Assembly (NCBI GenBank): GCA_963831535.1
Contig: CAWHQP010000010.1
Location: 186,001-250,000 of the forward strand
DNA length: 64,000 nucleotides
Direction of reading: 5' to 3'
Source of the DNA: Bog-756 sp963831535
Lineage (GTDB): Bacteria; Actinomycetota; Acidimicrobiia; Acidimicrobiales; RAAP-2
Below are positions 33,776 through 41,774 of the stretch, piece after piece. Numbering within the stretch: the first letter of the stretch is position 1; the number at the start of each line of letters is the position of its first letter. The position numbers and the translations under genes are program-made. The notes beneath the pieces were generated by a model. It had not been told where the DNA came from and did no database searches. It was given only the letters and a program-made list of their open reading frames with translations.

Positions 33776-34390
33776 TTATGGCTCCCTGGCGAGCGCCCCC
33801 ACCAGTTGGGCGTCGATCAACTTCGATTGCGCGAGGTAGGGCTGCAACGTTCGGTCCAGGTCGCGGGGCTGCCACGCGTCGTCTAGGTCGTCACGAGTGA
33901 TCACGGCCTCGATGTGGTCATCGAGTTCACACATGTCCAGCCCGTGCACGATTTCACGGAACTGAACGGCGGCCTTCCTTCCCCCCCGGGTTCCGTAGGT
34001 GAGGTAGCTAACCGGCTTGTCGCGCCACTCGACAAAGAGGAAGTCGAGCGCATTCTTGAGAGGTGCCGGGTATCCCCAGTTGTACTGCGGAAAGACGAAG
34101 ACGAATGCGTCAAACGAACGCACGGTACGGCTCCAGGCCCGCGTGTGGTCGTGTTCGTAGTGCTCCAGGGCGGCCATCAAGGGTTCGTCAAGGAACGGGA
34201 GGTTCACCTCGGCCAGGTCGACCAGTTCATAACGCAGTGGGCTGCCTTCCTGGACGGCGGATCTGAACCACTTGGCAATCCCCGGACAGATCCGGGACGG
34301 GCGGGTACTGCCGATGACCACCGCCACTCGCGCCGGATGGCGAGAGACGACATCCTCGAGGGCGGAATCCAGACCCACCTCGGTGGTCAT
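33776..34390 (-). CDS. NADPH-dependent FMN reductase
   Basis: A 204-residue flavodoxin-fold reductase. RVAVVIGSTRPSRICPGIAK binds the FMN phosphate, FVFVFPQYNWGYPAPLKNAL is the second signature, and YGTRGGRKA is the third loop. It reduces FMN, quinones or nitro/azo compounds with NADPH. Its ATG overlaps the MarR stop (ATGA), so it is the MarR operon's second gene. MarR/flavoprotein operons usually answer electrophilic or quinone stress. Confidence 0.88.
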   Translation of the reverse strand: MTTEVGLDSALEDVVSRHPARVAVVIGSTRPSRICPGIAKWFRSAVQEGSPLRYELVDLAEVNLPFLDEPLMAALEHYEHDHTRAWSRTVRSFDAFVFVFPQYNWGYPAPLKNALDFLFVEWRDKPVSYLTYGTRGGRKAAVQFREIVHGLDMCELDDHIEAVITRDDLDDAWQPRDLDRTLQPYLAQSKLIDAQLVGALAREP

Positions 34391-34929
34391 GATTGCCCCA
34401 CCCGGGCCCTTCTCGGTACACCTTCGTCCGGCCCGGACCCCTCTGGGGTCGCCAGATCGATCCCGTGCGCTGCAGCCTCCCGAACCACGATCTGGCCGGC
34501 CAGGAGGGAGAGTCGCTTGCGGTTGGCCTCGCTGAGACCATCCGTGAGCGCAGCCACCTGGCTGCCTACTTCCGCCCCGAGCTCCCGAGTCAGGTGTCGT
34601 CCCTTGACCGTGAGCACGACCCGGAACGACCGGCCGTCCTCGGGGACCTCGACACGGCGGACCAGACCCCGGCTCTGGGCTCGGTCGACGAGGCCGGTCG
34701 TGCTCGATTTGTCCAGTCCGAGCAGGCGGGCCAGCTGAGCCATGCTCGGCTGCCGATCCCGCAGGACACCAAGGAGGCGGGCCTGCGGTACCGAGAGGTC
34801 CGAACTGGCCGCCACCCGGGCCAGTACACCCTGGACCAGTGTGGACAGCTGGACGAGCCCGTCGACGATCCCCAGATCCTCCGCCGAGCGGTTGGCACTG
34901 ACCGTGTTCGTAGGTGACGTCGGGGGCAC
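34387..34929 (-). CDS. MarR family transcriptional regulator
   Basis: A 180-residue winged-helix regulator. VPQARLLGVLRDRQPSMAQL, ARLLGLDKSSTTGLVDRA (recognition helix) and VRRVEVPEDGRSFRVVLTVK (wing) identify the family. GTG 34929 lies six bases after TAGGAT. Its stop overlaps the FMN-reductase ATG. An ATAGT-N11-ACTAT palindrome just upstream is the likely operator, suggesting autoregulation. Inducer unknown. Confidence 0.88.
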   Translation of the reverse strand: MPPTSPTNTVSANRSAEDLGIVDGLVQLSTLVQGVLARVAASSDLSVPQARLLGVLRDRQPSMAQLARLLGLDKSSTTGLVDRAQSRGLVRRVEVPEDGRSFRVVLTVKGRHLTRELGAEVGSQVAALTDGLSEANRKRLSLLAGQIVVREAAAHGIDLATPEGSGPDEGVPRRARVGQS

Positions 34930-34935
34930 ACGGGA

Positions 34936-34969
34936 ATCCTATCGGGCTATAGTACGTAATACAAACTAT
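34936..34969 (-). promoter_or_regulatory. MarR operon -10 box and palindrome
   Basis: TAGGAT (34936-34941) precedes the GTG start by six bases. ATAGT-N11-ACTAT (34949-34969) overlaps where the -35 would lie. Confidence 0.55.
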
Positions 34970-35057
34970 CTGGTTTGCTCCACGAACCTGATGGCCGACC
35001 CGGAACTCCACCGGCCGGGTTCCGGCGCCCGGTCGCTCGACCGGTCAGGATGTGATG

Positions 35058-35717
35058 GTGACGGCTGCACCCGATTCGGAGAATCCGCAGTTCTCCTCAT
35101 GGAGCGACCCGGCCCTCGTGGACCGGTACCTGGCCCGGATCGGTGGGTTACCGCCACGTGCCGCGGGTGAAGAGGTCCTGGTGTCGGCTCTGCCTGACTC
35201 ACCGTGCACCGTGCTCGACCTGGGGTGCGGTGACGGCAGGTTGGCAGCCCTCGTTCTCGAACATCGACCCAGCGTCCGAAGCGTCGTGGCGGTGGATTCT
35301 TCGCCGACCATGCTCGGGTACGCCCGAAGCCGATTCACCGATGACGATCGGGTGGGGATTCGGGTCTGGGATCTGAACGATGACCTGACGCCGCTCGGAT
35401 CCTTCGACGTCGTGGTGGCCGGGTTCTCGATTCACCACGTTGAGGACGACCGCAAGCGCGCCCTGTTCGGTGAGGTCGCCCACCAACTGACTGACCACGG
35501 GTTCTTCGCCAATCTGGAAGTCGTCTCCTCGGCGACACCGGAACTTCACCGTCAGTTCCTGGACCTGATCGGCCGCCCTGACAATGACCCCGAGGATCGA
35601 CTTGCTTCGATCGAAGACCAACTCGCATGGATGCGTGAAGCCGGGTTGACCGAGGTGGACTGCCTCTGGCGCTGGAGAGGGTTTGCCCTCCTGGTGGGCC
35701 GCGTCGATCGACGGTAA
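35058..35717 (+). CDS. SAM-dependent methyltransferase
   Basis: A 219-residue class I methyltransferase. Motif I is VLDLGCGDGRLAALVLEH, the acidic loop is VAVDSSPTMLGYARSR, and FDVVVAGFSIHHVEDDRKRA is motif IV. GTG 35058 lies six bases after CAGGAT, the leaderless layout; ATG 35055 and GTG 35052 are alternatives. It is divergent from the MarR operon. Substrate unknown. Confidence 0.82.
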   Translation: MTAAPDSENPQFSSWSDPALVDRYLARIGGLPPRAAGEEVLVSALPDSPCTVLDLGCGDGRLAALVLEHRPSVRSVVAVDSSPTMLGYARSRFTDDDRVGIRVWDLNDDLTPLGSFDVVVAGFSIHHVEDDRKRALFGEVAHQLTDHGFFANLEVVSSATPELHRQFLDLIGRPDNDPEDRLASIEDQLAWMREAGLTEVDCLWRWRGFALLVGRVDRR

Positions 35718-35947
35718 GCCGGCGTTCATTCATCGACAGGATCACGGAGCGCGGCGCGACATGGTTCCCGTCGGCAGCCCCCGGATGCCGGGTGTGAGCC
35801 ACCGAGTCGGGACGTAGCGGCTGGCCCGAAGGTGCCGGTTGGATGTCGGCTATCGAACGGAGGTGGATGCAGCGTCAGCTTCGTTCGTGGCCGATCCGCA
35901 ATCCGGACCACGGGAACCCCGGTCAGTTCCTGACCACGTGGTGGCCA

Positions 35948-36211
35948 TCACCCGGGTCGGAGCGGACGAGGATGCACCACATCCCAACCCCGGGCCCGAC
36001 AGCGGGGGCATTGCGGCCCACCGTCGACCACTAGGAGATCTTCGATGGTAAAGAGGCCCAAACATTCGACACAGACCCAGTCTCGGTCAATCTCGGCGGC
36101 CTCCGACCCGAATTCGGAGTCGGTCTGTTCTATCCCGAAGCGGTGAGCGTCGGCCAGGATGATGATCTTCTCGTCTGGAGGAACGTCCTCAAACGGTATC
36201 CCTTCGTCCAC
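35948..36211 (-). CDS. Zinc-ribbon protein
   Basis: An 87-residue protein with two CxxC knuckles: VCVECLG and CPRCRARGW, spaced 22-25 residues apart, forming a rubredoxin-like zinc ribbon at the C-terminus. The N-terminal 40 residues are acidic. GTG 36211 is 33 bp after the CBS gene, so one operon is likely. The 230 bp between it and the plus-strand methyltransferase gene shows nothing else. Function unknown. Confidence 0.65.
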   Translation of the reverse strand: MDEGIPFEDVPPDEKIIILADAHRFGIEQTDSEFGSEAAEIDRDWVCVECLGLFTIEDLLVVDGGPQCPRCRARGWDVVHPRPLRPG

Positions 36212-36244
36212 GGGTGGCGTCCCCCTTACTCATCCGGTGACTGG

Positions 36245-36673
36245 CTACCAAGAACTCTCGGGCTGGAGGAGCTCGCTGGCTATCGGGGAGACGATCGCCG
36301 CCAGCTCCAGCACATAGGACACCAGCAGGTCGTCGACCGAAACAATGCCGGCCAGATTACCGTCCTCGAGGACCGGGATCCTCCGAACCTGCTGCTCCTT
36401 CAGCACCTGACATGCCTCGATCACATCCGCAGATCCCTGAATGGTGACCGGGTGCTCCGTCATCACCTGGCTGACCGGGGTGGTCAACGGCTGTCCGGCA
36501 CCAATGCCTCGGACGGTGATGTCGCGGTCGGTCACAATACCGACGACCTCGTCCCCGCTGATCACGAGCAGAGAACCCACGCCCTTGGTTCCCATCAGGC
36601 TCGCCGCCTCCTCGATCGTGCATTGAGGTGGGACGGTGACCGGCGCTTTACGCAGGACTTCTCTGACCAGCAC
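36245..36673 (-). CDS. CBS-domain pair protein
   Basis: A 142-residue protein made of two tandem CBS domains (about 1-62 and 68-128). It has SLLVISGDEVVGIVTDRDIT and RRIPVLEDGNLAGIVSVDDL. A CBS pair binds adenosyl nucleotides such as AMP or ATP and acts as an energy sensor; short stand-alone CBS proteins regulate partner enzymes. The zinc-ribbon gene follows in the same operon. The 264 bp upstream, up to the methyltransferase, holds no evident gene. Confidence 0.82.
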   Translation of the reverse strand: MLVREVLRKAPVTVPPQCTIEEAASLMGTKGVGSLLVISGDEVVGIVTDRDITVRGIGAGQPLTTPVSQVMTEHPVTIQGSADVIEACQVLKEQQVRRIPVLEDGNLAGIVSVDDLLVSYVLELAAIVSPIASELLQPESSW

Positions 36674-36937
36674 GGCAGTTCATCTCCCTCACATCCATCC
36701 GCCTCTGACTGATGGCCCTATCGCCATGGCGTTCCCTCCACGACCGCAGCGGCCTCCAGGACCGAGGCTCTGACCTACTCTGAAGAAAGGGTGCCGGATC
36801 GGCTGATCGGACAGTAGGGCCATAAGTCCTCGGCTCTCCCGGTCAGGAATGGACCGAGTCCGCCTGGGGTGTCACCTCGGACCAGCTCGGGGTCGAGACG
36901 TCGGGTGTTGACCGGCCACCGGCGGGGGCCGGCTCAC

Positions 36938-37774
36938 CTAGCCATGTGCCACCGGGTCGTCAGGCCTCCCCGGCTTTCGGGCCCGGAGCGAATAGGCCAG
37001 GGGATAGTTGGGAAATCCGTCGGGCAGGCGAAAGAACCCGTCCTCGCCTCTGACTGTCCAGGGCCACGGGGCATTGGTGTAGTCCTGCTCCCGCAAGAGC
37101 TCGACGGTGAGCCCCACACCGAGAACGGCGGTGACCACGTCCCCGATCCCGTGGACGCTCTCAAACGTGACGGTGCTCTGCATCTCGGCTTGGGGGACCG
37201 CATAGGTACCGCCTGGCATCACGTTCGCCCGGTAGCCGGCCTGAAACATGTCGTGGGCCAACGTCCGTCCATCGTCAGCAACACCAAACACCATCGGGTG
37301 CAGTTCGGCAAGGTACAGGATCCCGCCCGGCCGGAGCAGTTGATCGACCACGTCGGCCCAGGTCCGCAGATCCGCGAGCCAGTTGAGTGCCCCGATCCCT
37401 GTGTAGACGATGTCAAATGTGCGTTGCTCCAGCGAGTCGGGCGCGTCATAGACGTTCGAACAGACGTACTCGATATCCACCCCGCAATCGGATGCGAGCC
37501 GGCGGGCCACCTCTAGCGCCTTCGACGAGAAGTCGAGGCCCACAACCCGTGCTCCGCGGCGGGCCCAGGACAGAGTGTCGGTACCCAGATGGCACTGGAG
37601 ATGAACCAGGTCGCACCCCGAGACATCACCGATCTCGCCGACCTCGTGAGGCCGCATGGCGTCGTTCCCCGAGAGAAGTCCGACAAGGTCGTAGAACTCG
37701 CTGCCGGCGTGCAGCGGTGCCGCCTCTTCCCACCAAGCCAGATTGGCGGCCGACTCCGGCCCTGGGGCGTCCAT
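36938..37774 (-). CDS. SAM-dependent methyltransferase
   Basis: A 278-residue class I methyltransferase. SGCDLVHLQCHLGTDTLSWA is motif I (a degenerate Gly-rich loop), GARVVGLDFSSKALEVAR is the acidic loop, and FDIVYTGIGALNWL follows. ATG 37774 is used because TATTTT lies six bases before it; an in-frame start at 37855 exists but runs through a palindrome. Divergent from the amidohydrolase gene; the spacer contains a perfect 17-bp palindrome. Confidence 0.82.
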   Translation of the reverse strand: MDAPGPESAANLAWWEEAAPLHAGSEFYDLVGLLSGNDAMRPHEVGEIGDVSGCDLVHLQCHLGTDTLSWARRGARVVGLDFSSKALEVARRLASDCGVDIEYVCSNVYDAPDSLEQRTFDIVYTGIGALNWLADLRTWADVVDQLLRPGGILYLAELHPMVFGVADDGRTLAHDMFQAGYRANVMPGGTYAVPQAEMQSTVTFESVHGIGDVVTAVLGVGLTVELLREQDYTNAPWPWTVRGEDGFFRLPDGFPNYPLAYSLRARKPGRPDDPVAHG

Positions 37775-37780
37775 GAGGCG

Positions 37781-37803
37781 AAAATACTGACCGGACCGGT
37801 CAG
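37781..37803 (-). promoter_or_regulatory. -10 box and 17-bp palindrome upstream of methyltransferase
   Basis: TATTTT (37781-37786) lies six bases before ATG 37774. CTGACCGG-A-CCGGTCAG (37787-37803) abuts it and would hit the -35/-10 spacer of this promoter. Confidence 0.6.
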
Positions 37804-37910
37804 CCGCCAACGCGTTGTCAGCGGTCCCTCTCACCAGGACCCTCGCCATGCTCACTCTTCCGCCTGATGACTCGGTGGCTTCGGGCGGGCACGGAGTTGA
37901 CCGGAAGTCG

Positions 37911-37916
37911 TAGGGT
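37911..37916 (+). promoter_or_regulatory. -10 box (TAGGGT) of leaderless amidohydrolase gene
   Basis: TAGGGT, seven bases, ATG 37924; ATG 37918 is only one base away from the box, so 37924 is favoured. Confidence 0.45.
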
Positions 37917-37923
37917 TATGGCG

Positions 37924-39060
37924 ATGCCCGAAGTAATCGATTCGGATCAACATCTGTTCGAGACCCGCTCGCTATGGGCCGACCACATCGACCCGGCATG
38001 TCGGGACGAGGCGCTCGCCATCGTCGATGACGACCTGGGCTACCCATGGTTGACCTGGCAAGGCCAGCGAATTTCGCTGGTCCAGGTGCAACACCCGGGG
38101 GCCACCTCCGAACTGGGTGACCTGACGCAGCGCAGCCGTAAGCGCCTTCCACCCGAGTCGTCCTACGACGAGGAACTGCCGGCCGACTACTGGGAGCCGG
38201 CGGCCCGTCTTGGACAACTCACGGCGATGGGGCTGGACGGAGCAGTCCTGTTCCCGAATTTCGGGCTCCTGTGGGAACGGACACTCTCGAGATCCCTCGT
38301 TGCCCTCACGAGCAACATGACGGCATGGAATCGGTGGTGCGCCACGGTGGTGGCCGAAGGTGCGGGCCGGCTCCATCCCGTGGCCCACCTCACCCTTCGA
38401 AACCCGGATTGGCTGGAGTCCGAACTGGCGTCCTTGTCGGCCGCGGGCGTGCGCCTGGCCATGATCTCCCCTTCCCCCGTTGACGGTCGACCCCTGTCAC
38501 ATCCTGAACACGAGCGGTTGTGGGCTGCGTTCGTCAACTACGGTGTGACGCCGGTATTCCACGTCGCCGACCAACCACGCATCATCGACGAGGCCTTCTA
38601 TCCCAAGCAGGACGACACGGCCATTTCCGCCCTGGACTCCATCTTCCTCTGGGTGCCGCCGGCGATCGCCGTCACCGATCTCATCGTGAACGGCGTCCTC
38701 GAACGGCATCCCCAGCTGCGGGTCGGGATCGTTGAACTCTCCTCGATCTGGGTTCCGCTCTACCTGCGGATGCTCGATGGCGGCTGGGAGTTCACCTCTG
38801 CGCTCAACGGGGAGTCACCGGGCGATCTCACCCTGCGCCCCAGTGACTACTTTCGCAGGCAGGTACGTGTATCGGCATTCTCCTACGAGCAGCCCAGCCG
38901 GCTCATGGCCGCCTCGGGCGACCTGTTCATGTGCTGCAGCGACTACCCACACTCCGAAGGATCGGCTTCACCGCTCCTGGACTACGCCGCCAACGGCGGT
39001 CCGCCGGCCGATTCGGAGGGGTTCTTTCATGGCAACATCGGAGTGCTCCTCGGGCAGTAG
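37924..39060 (+). CDS. Amidohydrolase family (amidohydrolase-2) protein
   Basis: A 378-residue TIM-barrel metal enzyme of the amidohydrolase-2 type, which includes decarboxylases of aromatic acids. It starts MPEVIDSDQHLFETRSLWAD (the D-x-H metal ligands), then LTAMGLDGAVLFPNFG, a His-containing PVFHVADQP, and CCSDYPHSEG near the end (Asp metal ligand). ATG 37924 is chosen from the leaderless promoter. It may decarboxylate or hydrolyse an aromatic or lactone compound; substrate unknown. Confidence 0.82.
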   Translation: MPEVIDSDQHLFETRSLWADHIDPACRDEALAIVDDDLGYPWLTWQGQRISLVQVQHPGATSELGDLTQRSRKRLPPESSYDEELPADYWEPAARLGQLTAMGLDGAVLFPNFGLLWERTLSRSLVALTSNMTAWNRWCATVVAEGAGRLHPVAHLTLRNPDWLESELASLSAAGVRLAMISPSPVDGRPLSHPEHERLWAAFVNYGVTPVFHVADQPRIIDEAFYPKQDDTAISALDSIFLWVPPAIAVTDLIVNGVLERHPQLRVGIVELSSIWVPLYLRMLDGGWEFTSALNGESPGDLTLRPSDYFRRQVRVSAFSYEQPSRLMAASGDLFMCCSDYPHSEGSASPLLDYAANGGPPADSEGFFHGNIGVLLGQ

Positions 39061-39316
39061 GCAGCCACCCATGATGACGACCCCGGTCCGGTCCTGGCCG
39101 GCCGCCGATTGCGGTGTTGGGGCGATGGCTATCGAGATCGGCGCCGCAACGGCGGCTCACCAGCCGGTCCCCGCAATGGCCATCCCCGATGGCCGGTCAT
39201 GGGTGGAACTCTGGCCGAAGCCCCCGCGGTGCCCGAGGTGCCGGCCGGCCAGACACGGAATGGGGACCGTCCGATCGGGTCGGCCAACCTCCGATGATCG
39301 ATGCGAGAATCGTCTC

Positions 39317-39739
39317 GTGCTCCGATCCGAACCCTTTGTTCACCCCATCGCGGTCCGATACCTGGAGGTTGACCAACAGCGGGTTGTCTTCAACATGTGG
39401 TACCTGGCCTACATGGACGATGCAATGACCGCCTTCCTCCTCGAGGGAGGTCTTCCCTACTCCGAGATGGTCGATCGAGGTTGTGACGTACAACTGGTCC
39501 ATACCGAGATCGATTGGCGGGGGTCGCTTACCTGGGCCGATCCCGCCACGGTCTCGGTGAGCCTCGCCACCGTCGGCCGGACGTCCTTCACCCTGCAGTT
39601 CGAATTCAGGTCCCTCGACCGTGTCGTGGCCACCGGTCGCAATGTCTATGTGGCCATTCACCCCGACGGATCGGGCAAACGAGACGTGCCGACCTTTCTG
39701 ATCGAGTCCCTCGGAGTGGTCGGCCCTCTCCCGGACTGA
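39317..39739 (+). CDS. 4-hydroxybenzoyl-CoA-type thioesterase
   Basis: A 140-residue hotdog thioesterase of the 4HBT/YbgC type. PFVHPIAVRYLEVDQQRVVF carries the conserved Asp for this fold (near D17), followed by NMWYLAYMDDAMTAFLLEGG. GTG 39317 lies six bases after GAGAAT, a weak -10. It would hydrolyse acyl-CoA or aryl-CoA esters, and fits the aromatic-compound theme of the neighbouring amidohydrolase and nitroreductase. No obvious operon partner; the 256 bp upstream looks non-coding. Confidence 0.82.
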   Translation: MLRSEPFVHPIAVRYLEVDQQRVVFNMWYLAYMDDAMTAFLLEGGLPYSEMVDRGCDVQLVHTEIDWRGSLTWADPATVSVSLATVGRTSFTLQFEFRSLDRVVATGRNVYVAIHPDGSGKRDVPTFLIESLGVVGPLPD

Positions 39740-39882
39740 GTGGAGGTCGTCCCGTCGGCCGGGCCCAGTCGCGACCGTAGAGAGAAGCCGAAGGACAGGC
39801 CGGCCGCACCGGGTCCGTGCACGCCGATACCGTGCCACCGGTCCGGCTGGTAGGCCTCTCGTCCTTGCAGCAGGCTGTACGC

Positions 39883-40653
39883 ATGCCCGATGCCCGTATC
39901 CCCGCAGACCCATTGGCACAGAGCGACCTTCCCCCTGATCAGATGGGGCTCCTCGAGGGGCTCACCACCACCCGGACGATCCGGCGCTACACGACTGATT
40001 CCGTTCCGGCCGAGATACTGAGGGCACTGCTCTTTGCGGCCACACGGGCTCCGTCCGGATCAAATCGGCAGCCTTTCCGCTTCATGGTGCTCACCGATGG
40101 CCCGAAAGCCGCGGCGGCCAAGCGCACGATTGGCGAGGGAGCCCGGAGGATCTGGAAGGCCAAGCGAGACATCGACGGCTACGACCGTGGCAGCGGTGTC
40201 GACAGCGCGTCCCCCAAGGCCCGCATGGCGCGCACCATGCAGTACTACGTCGACCACTTCGAGGACGTCCCAGTGCTGATTCTGCCCTGCCTGGTCCGCT
40301 ACCGGGAACCGTCGCCCATCGACGGCGCATCGATCTATCCGGCGTGCCAGAACCTGCTCTTGGCCGCGCGAGCTCTCGGCTACGGTGGCGCCTTCACGGG
40401 AATGCAGTACCCGGTCGAATCCGAACTGCGCGAGCTGCTCGACATCCCTGTCGGGGTGAGCCTGGCCGGAACGATCACGATAGGCCGGCCCGCCGGACAC
40501 CACGGACCGGTCCGGCGCAGGCCACTGGCCGAGCTCGTCTTCTCGGAGGGTTGGGAAGTAACGCCGGATTGGGCGCAGGACCCCAGGGGGACGACATACA
40601 CCTCGGCGGGTCCACCGAAGACCCCCGGGGCCGACCCTAAGGACCGGTCCTAG
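39883..40653 (+). CDS. Nitroreductase family flavoprotein
   Basis: A 256-residue FMN-dependent nitroreductase-fold protein. TTRTIRRYTTDSVPAEILRA is the conserved FMN-binding start, ATRAPSGSNRQPFRFMVLTD follows, and RALGYGGAFTG is the third motif. ATG 39883 is used, six bases after CAGGCT; a longer start at 39817 exists. It reduces quinones or nitro groups, or dehalogenates; substrate unknown. Its end overlaps a 12-bp palindrome (40640-40651). Confidence 0.82.
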   Translation: MPDARIPADPLAQSDLPPDQMGLLEGLTTTRTIRRYTTDSVPAEILRALLFAATRAPSGSNRQPFRFMVLTDGPKAAAAKRTIGEGARRIWKAKRDIDGYDRGSGVDSASPKARMARTMQYYVDHFEDVPVLILPCLVRYREPSPIDGASIYPACQNLLLAARALGYGGAFTGMQYPVESELRELLDIPVGVSLAGTITIGRPAGHHGPVRRRPLAELVFSEGWEVTPDWAQDPRGTTYTSAGPPKTPGADPKDRS

Positions 40654-40737
40654 CAACTTTCGAGTGGGACTCTGAAGGACCCCAGTGATCCGCCGTGGGA
40701 CGGGCTAGCAGTCGCCCAGCAGCCTGCCTCCAGGAAG

Positions 40738-40968
40738 CTAGGCGGCGATCACGCTCCCGTGGGTTGCATCCCAGTAACGGCGCACCGCGATCACCATCCA
40801 GATCGCCTCGACGGCGCCGAACGGCCACGCCCCGGACAGGAATCCGTAGACGCTGGACAGCCCGCAACCTAGGGCGAAGGCTAGGACGAACCGGGGGCCA
40901 CGATGCTCGAAGGCGTACATCGTCATCATGAAGGTGAGTACGGCAATCCCGAAGATGGTGAGCTCCAT
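40738..40968 (-). CDS. Small three-helix membrane protein
   Basis: A 76-residue protein with about three hydrophobic segments (ELTIFGIAVLTFMMTMYAFE, PRFVLAFALGCGLSSVYGFL, GAVEAIWMVIAVRRYW). ATG 40968 lies six bases after TAGCGT on the minus strand. No family was recognised. Confidence 0.6.
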   Translation of the reverse strand: MELTIFGIAVLTFMMTMYAFEHRGPRFVLAFALGCGLSSVYGFLSGAWPFGAVEAIWMVIAVRRYWDATHGSVIAA

Positions 40969-40974
40969 CCCCAC

Positions 40975-40980
40975 ACGCTA
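40975..40980 (-). promoter_or_regulatory. -10 box (TAGCGT) of small membrane protein gene
   Basis: TAGCGT on the minus strand, six bases, ATG 40968. Confidence 0.45.
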
Positions 40981-41113
40981 CGGGCAGAGCCGGACGTCCG
41001 GATCGGGCCGTAACAACGGCGTCGCCGGGAGGGCCCAAACCGGCACACGGGATGCACGCAGTCGCTACGGTGGGGGCACGAGCAATAAGATTGGCAATGA
41101 TCGGAGACCGGCG

Positions 41114-41551
41114 ATGACAACGAAGTCCGACTTCACGCCCGAGGAATGGTTGCTCATCCTGGAAGCGCCACCAAGTGCGGGAATGATCGTGGTCACGGCG
41201 CAACGAGGGGGTTCGTTTCGCGAGAGCATCGCCATCGCCAAGGCCTATGTCGAGGCACGTCAGCAGCACGGCGAGAGCGAGCTTCTGGACGAGATCGTGG
41301 CGGCCAAGCCGGAGCGGGACCACACCCACTACCACTCGCCCGACGAGCTGAAACAGAGTGGACTGAAGCACCTACGTGACTCGGTCGCACTCCTGGAGGG
41401 CAAGGCCACACCTGCCGAGGTCGACGACTATCGCCGGTTCATCATCACGCTGTCACACAAGGTCGCCGCGGCCCACCGGGAGCACGGTGTGGAGGTGAGT
41501 GACGCCGAGCAGGCGGCGATCAACGACATCACGGAGGCTCTCGGGGCGTGA
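41114..41551 (+). CDS. Hypothetical alpha-helical protein
   Basis: A 145-residue, mostly helical protein of a small actinobacterial family with the conserved start DFTPEEWLLILEAPPSAG, then RESIAIAKAYVEARQQHG. It ends in helical, Glu/Ala-rich segments. ATG 41114 has GGAG seven bases upstream. Function unknown; no neighbour is in the same operon. Confidence 0.65.
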   Translation: MTTKSDFTPEEWLLILEAPPSAGMIVVTAQRGGSFRESIAIAKAYVEARQQHGESELLDEIVAAKPERDHTHYHSPDELKQSGLKHLRDSVALLEGKATPAEVDDYRRFIITLSHKVAAAHREHGVEVSDAEQAAINDITEALGA

Positions 41552-41774
41552 TCGGCCCGTCATGATGGGCCCACGCCGGCTACTGGGTCCGTCCTCCGGA
41601 TACCTGCCGCTACGCCGGCATCTGCGCCGGCCATGAGACCGTGGCCACCGGGGACGTAGAGCAAGAGGACACTGACGCCCCATACTCGTCGCGTGGACCA
41701 GCGAGTCGGAGCGGGACGAACAGCCCGCTGGCCGACGACCCGTGACTGACTGGCCAGGTCAGTCGGGGCGACGT

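Noticed and set aside
40640..40651. 12-bp palindrome at nitroreductase end
   Set aside because: Overlaps the last codons and has no loop, so it is not a convincing terminator.
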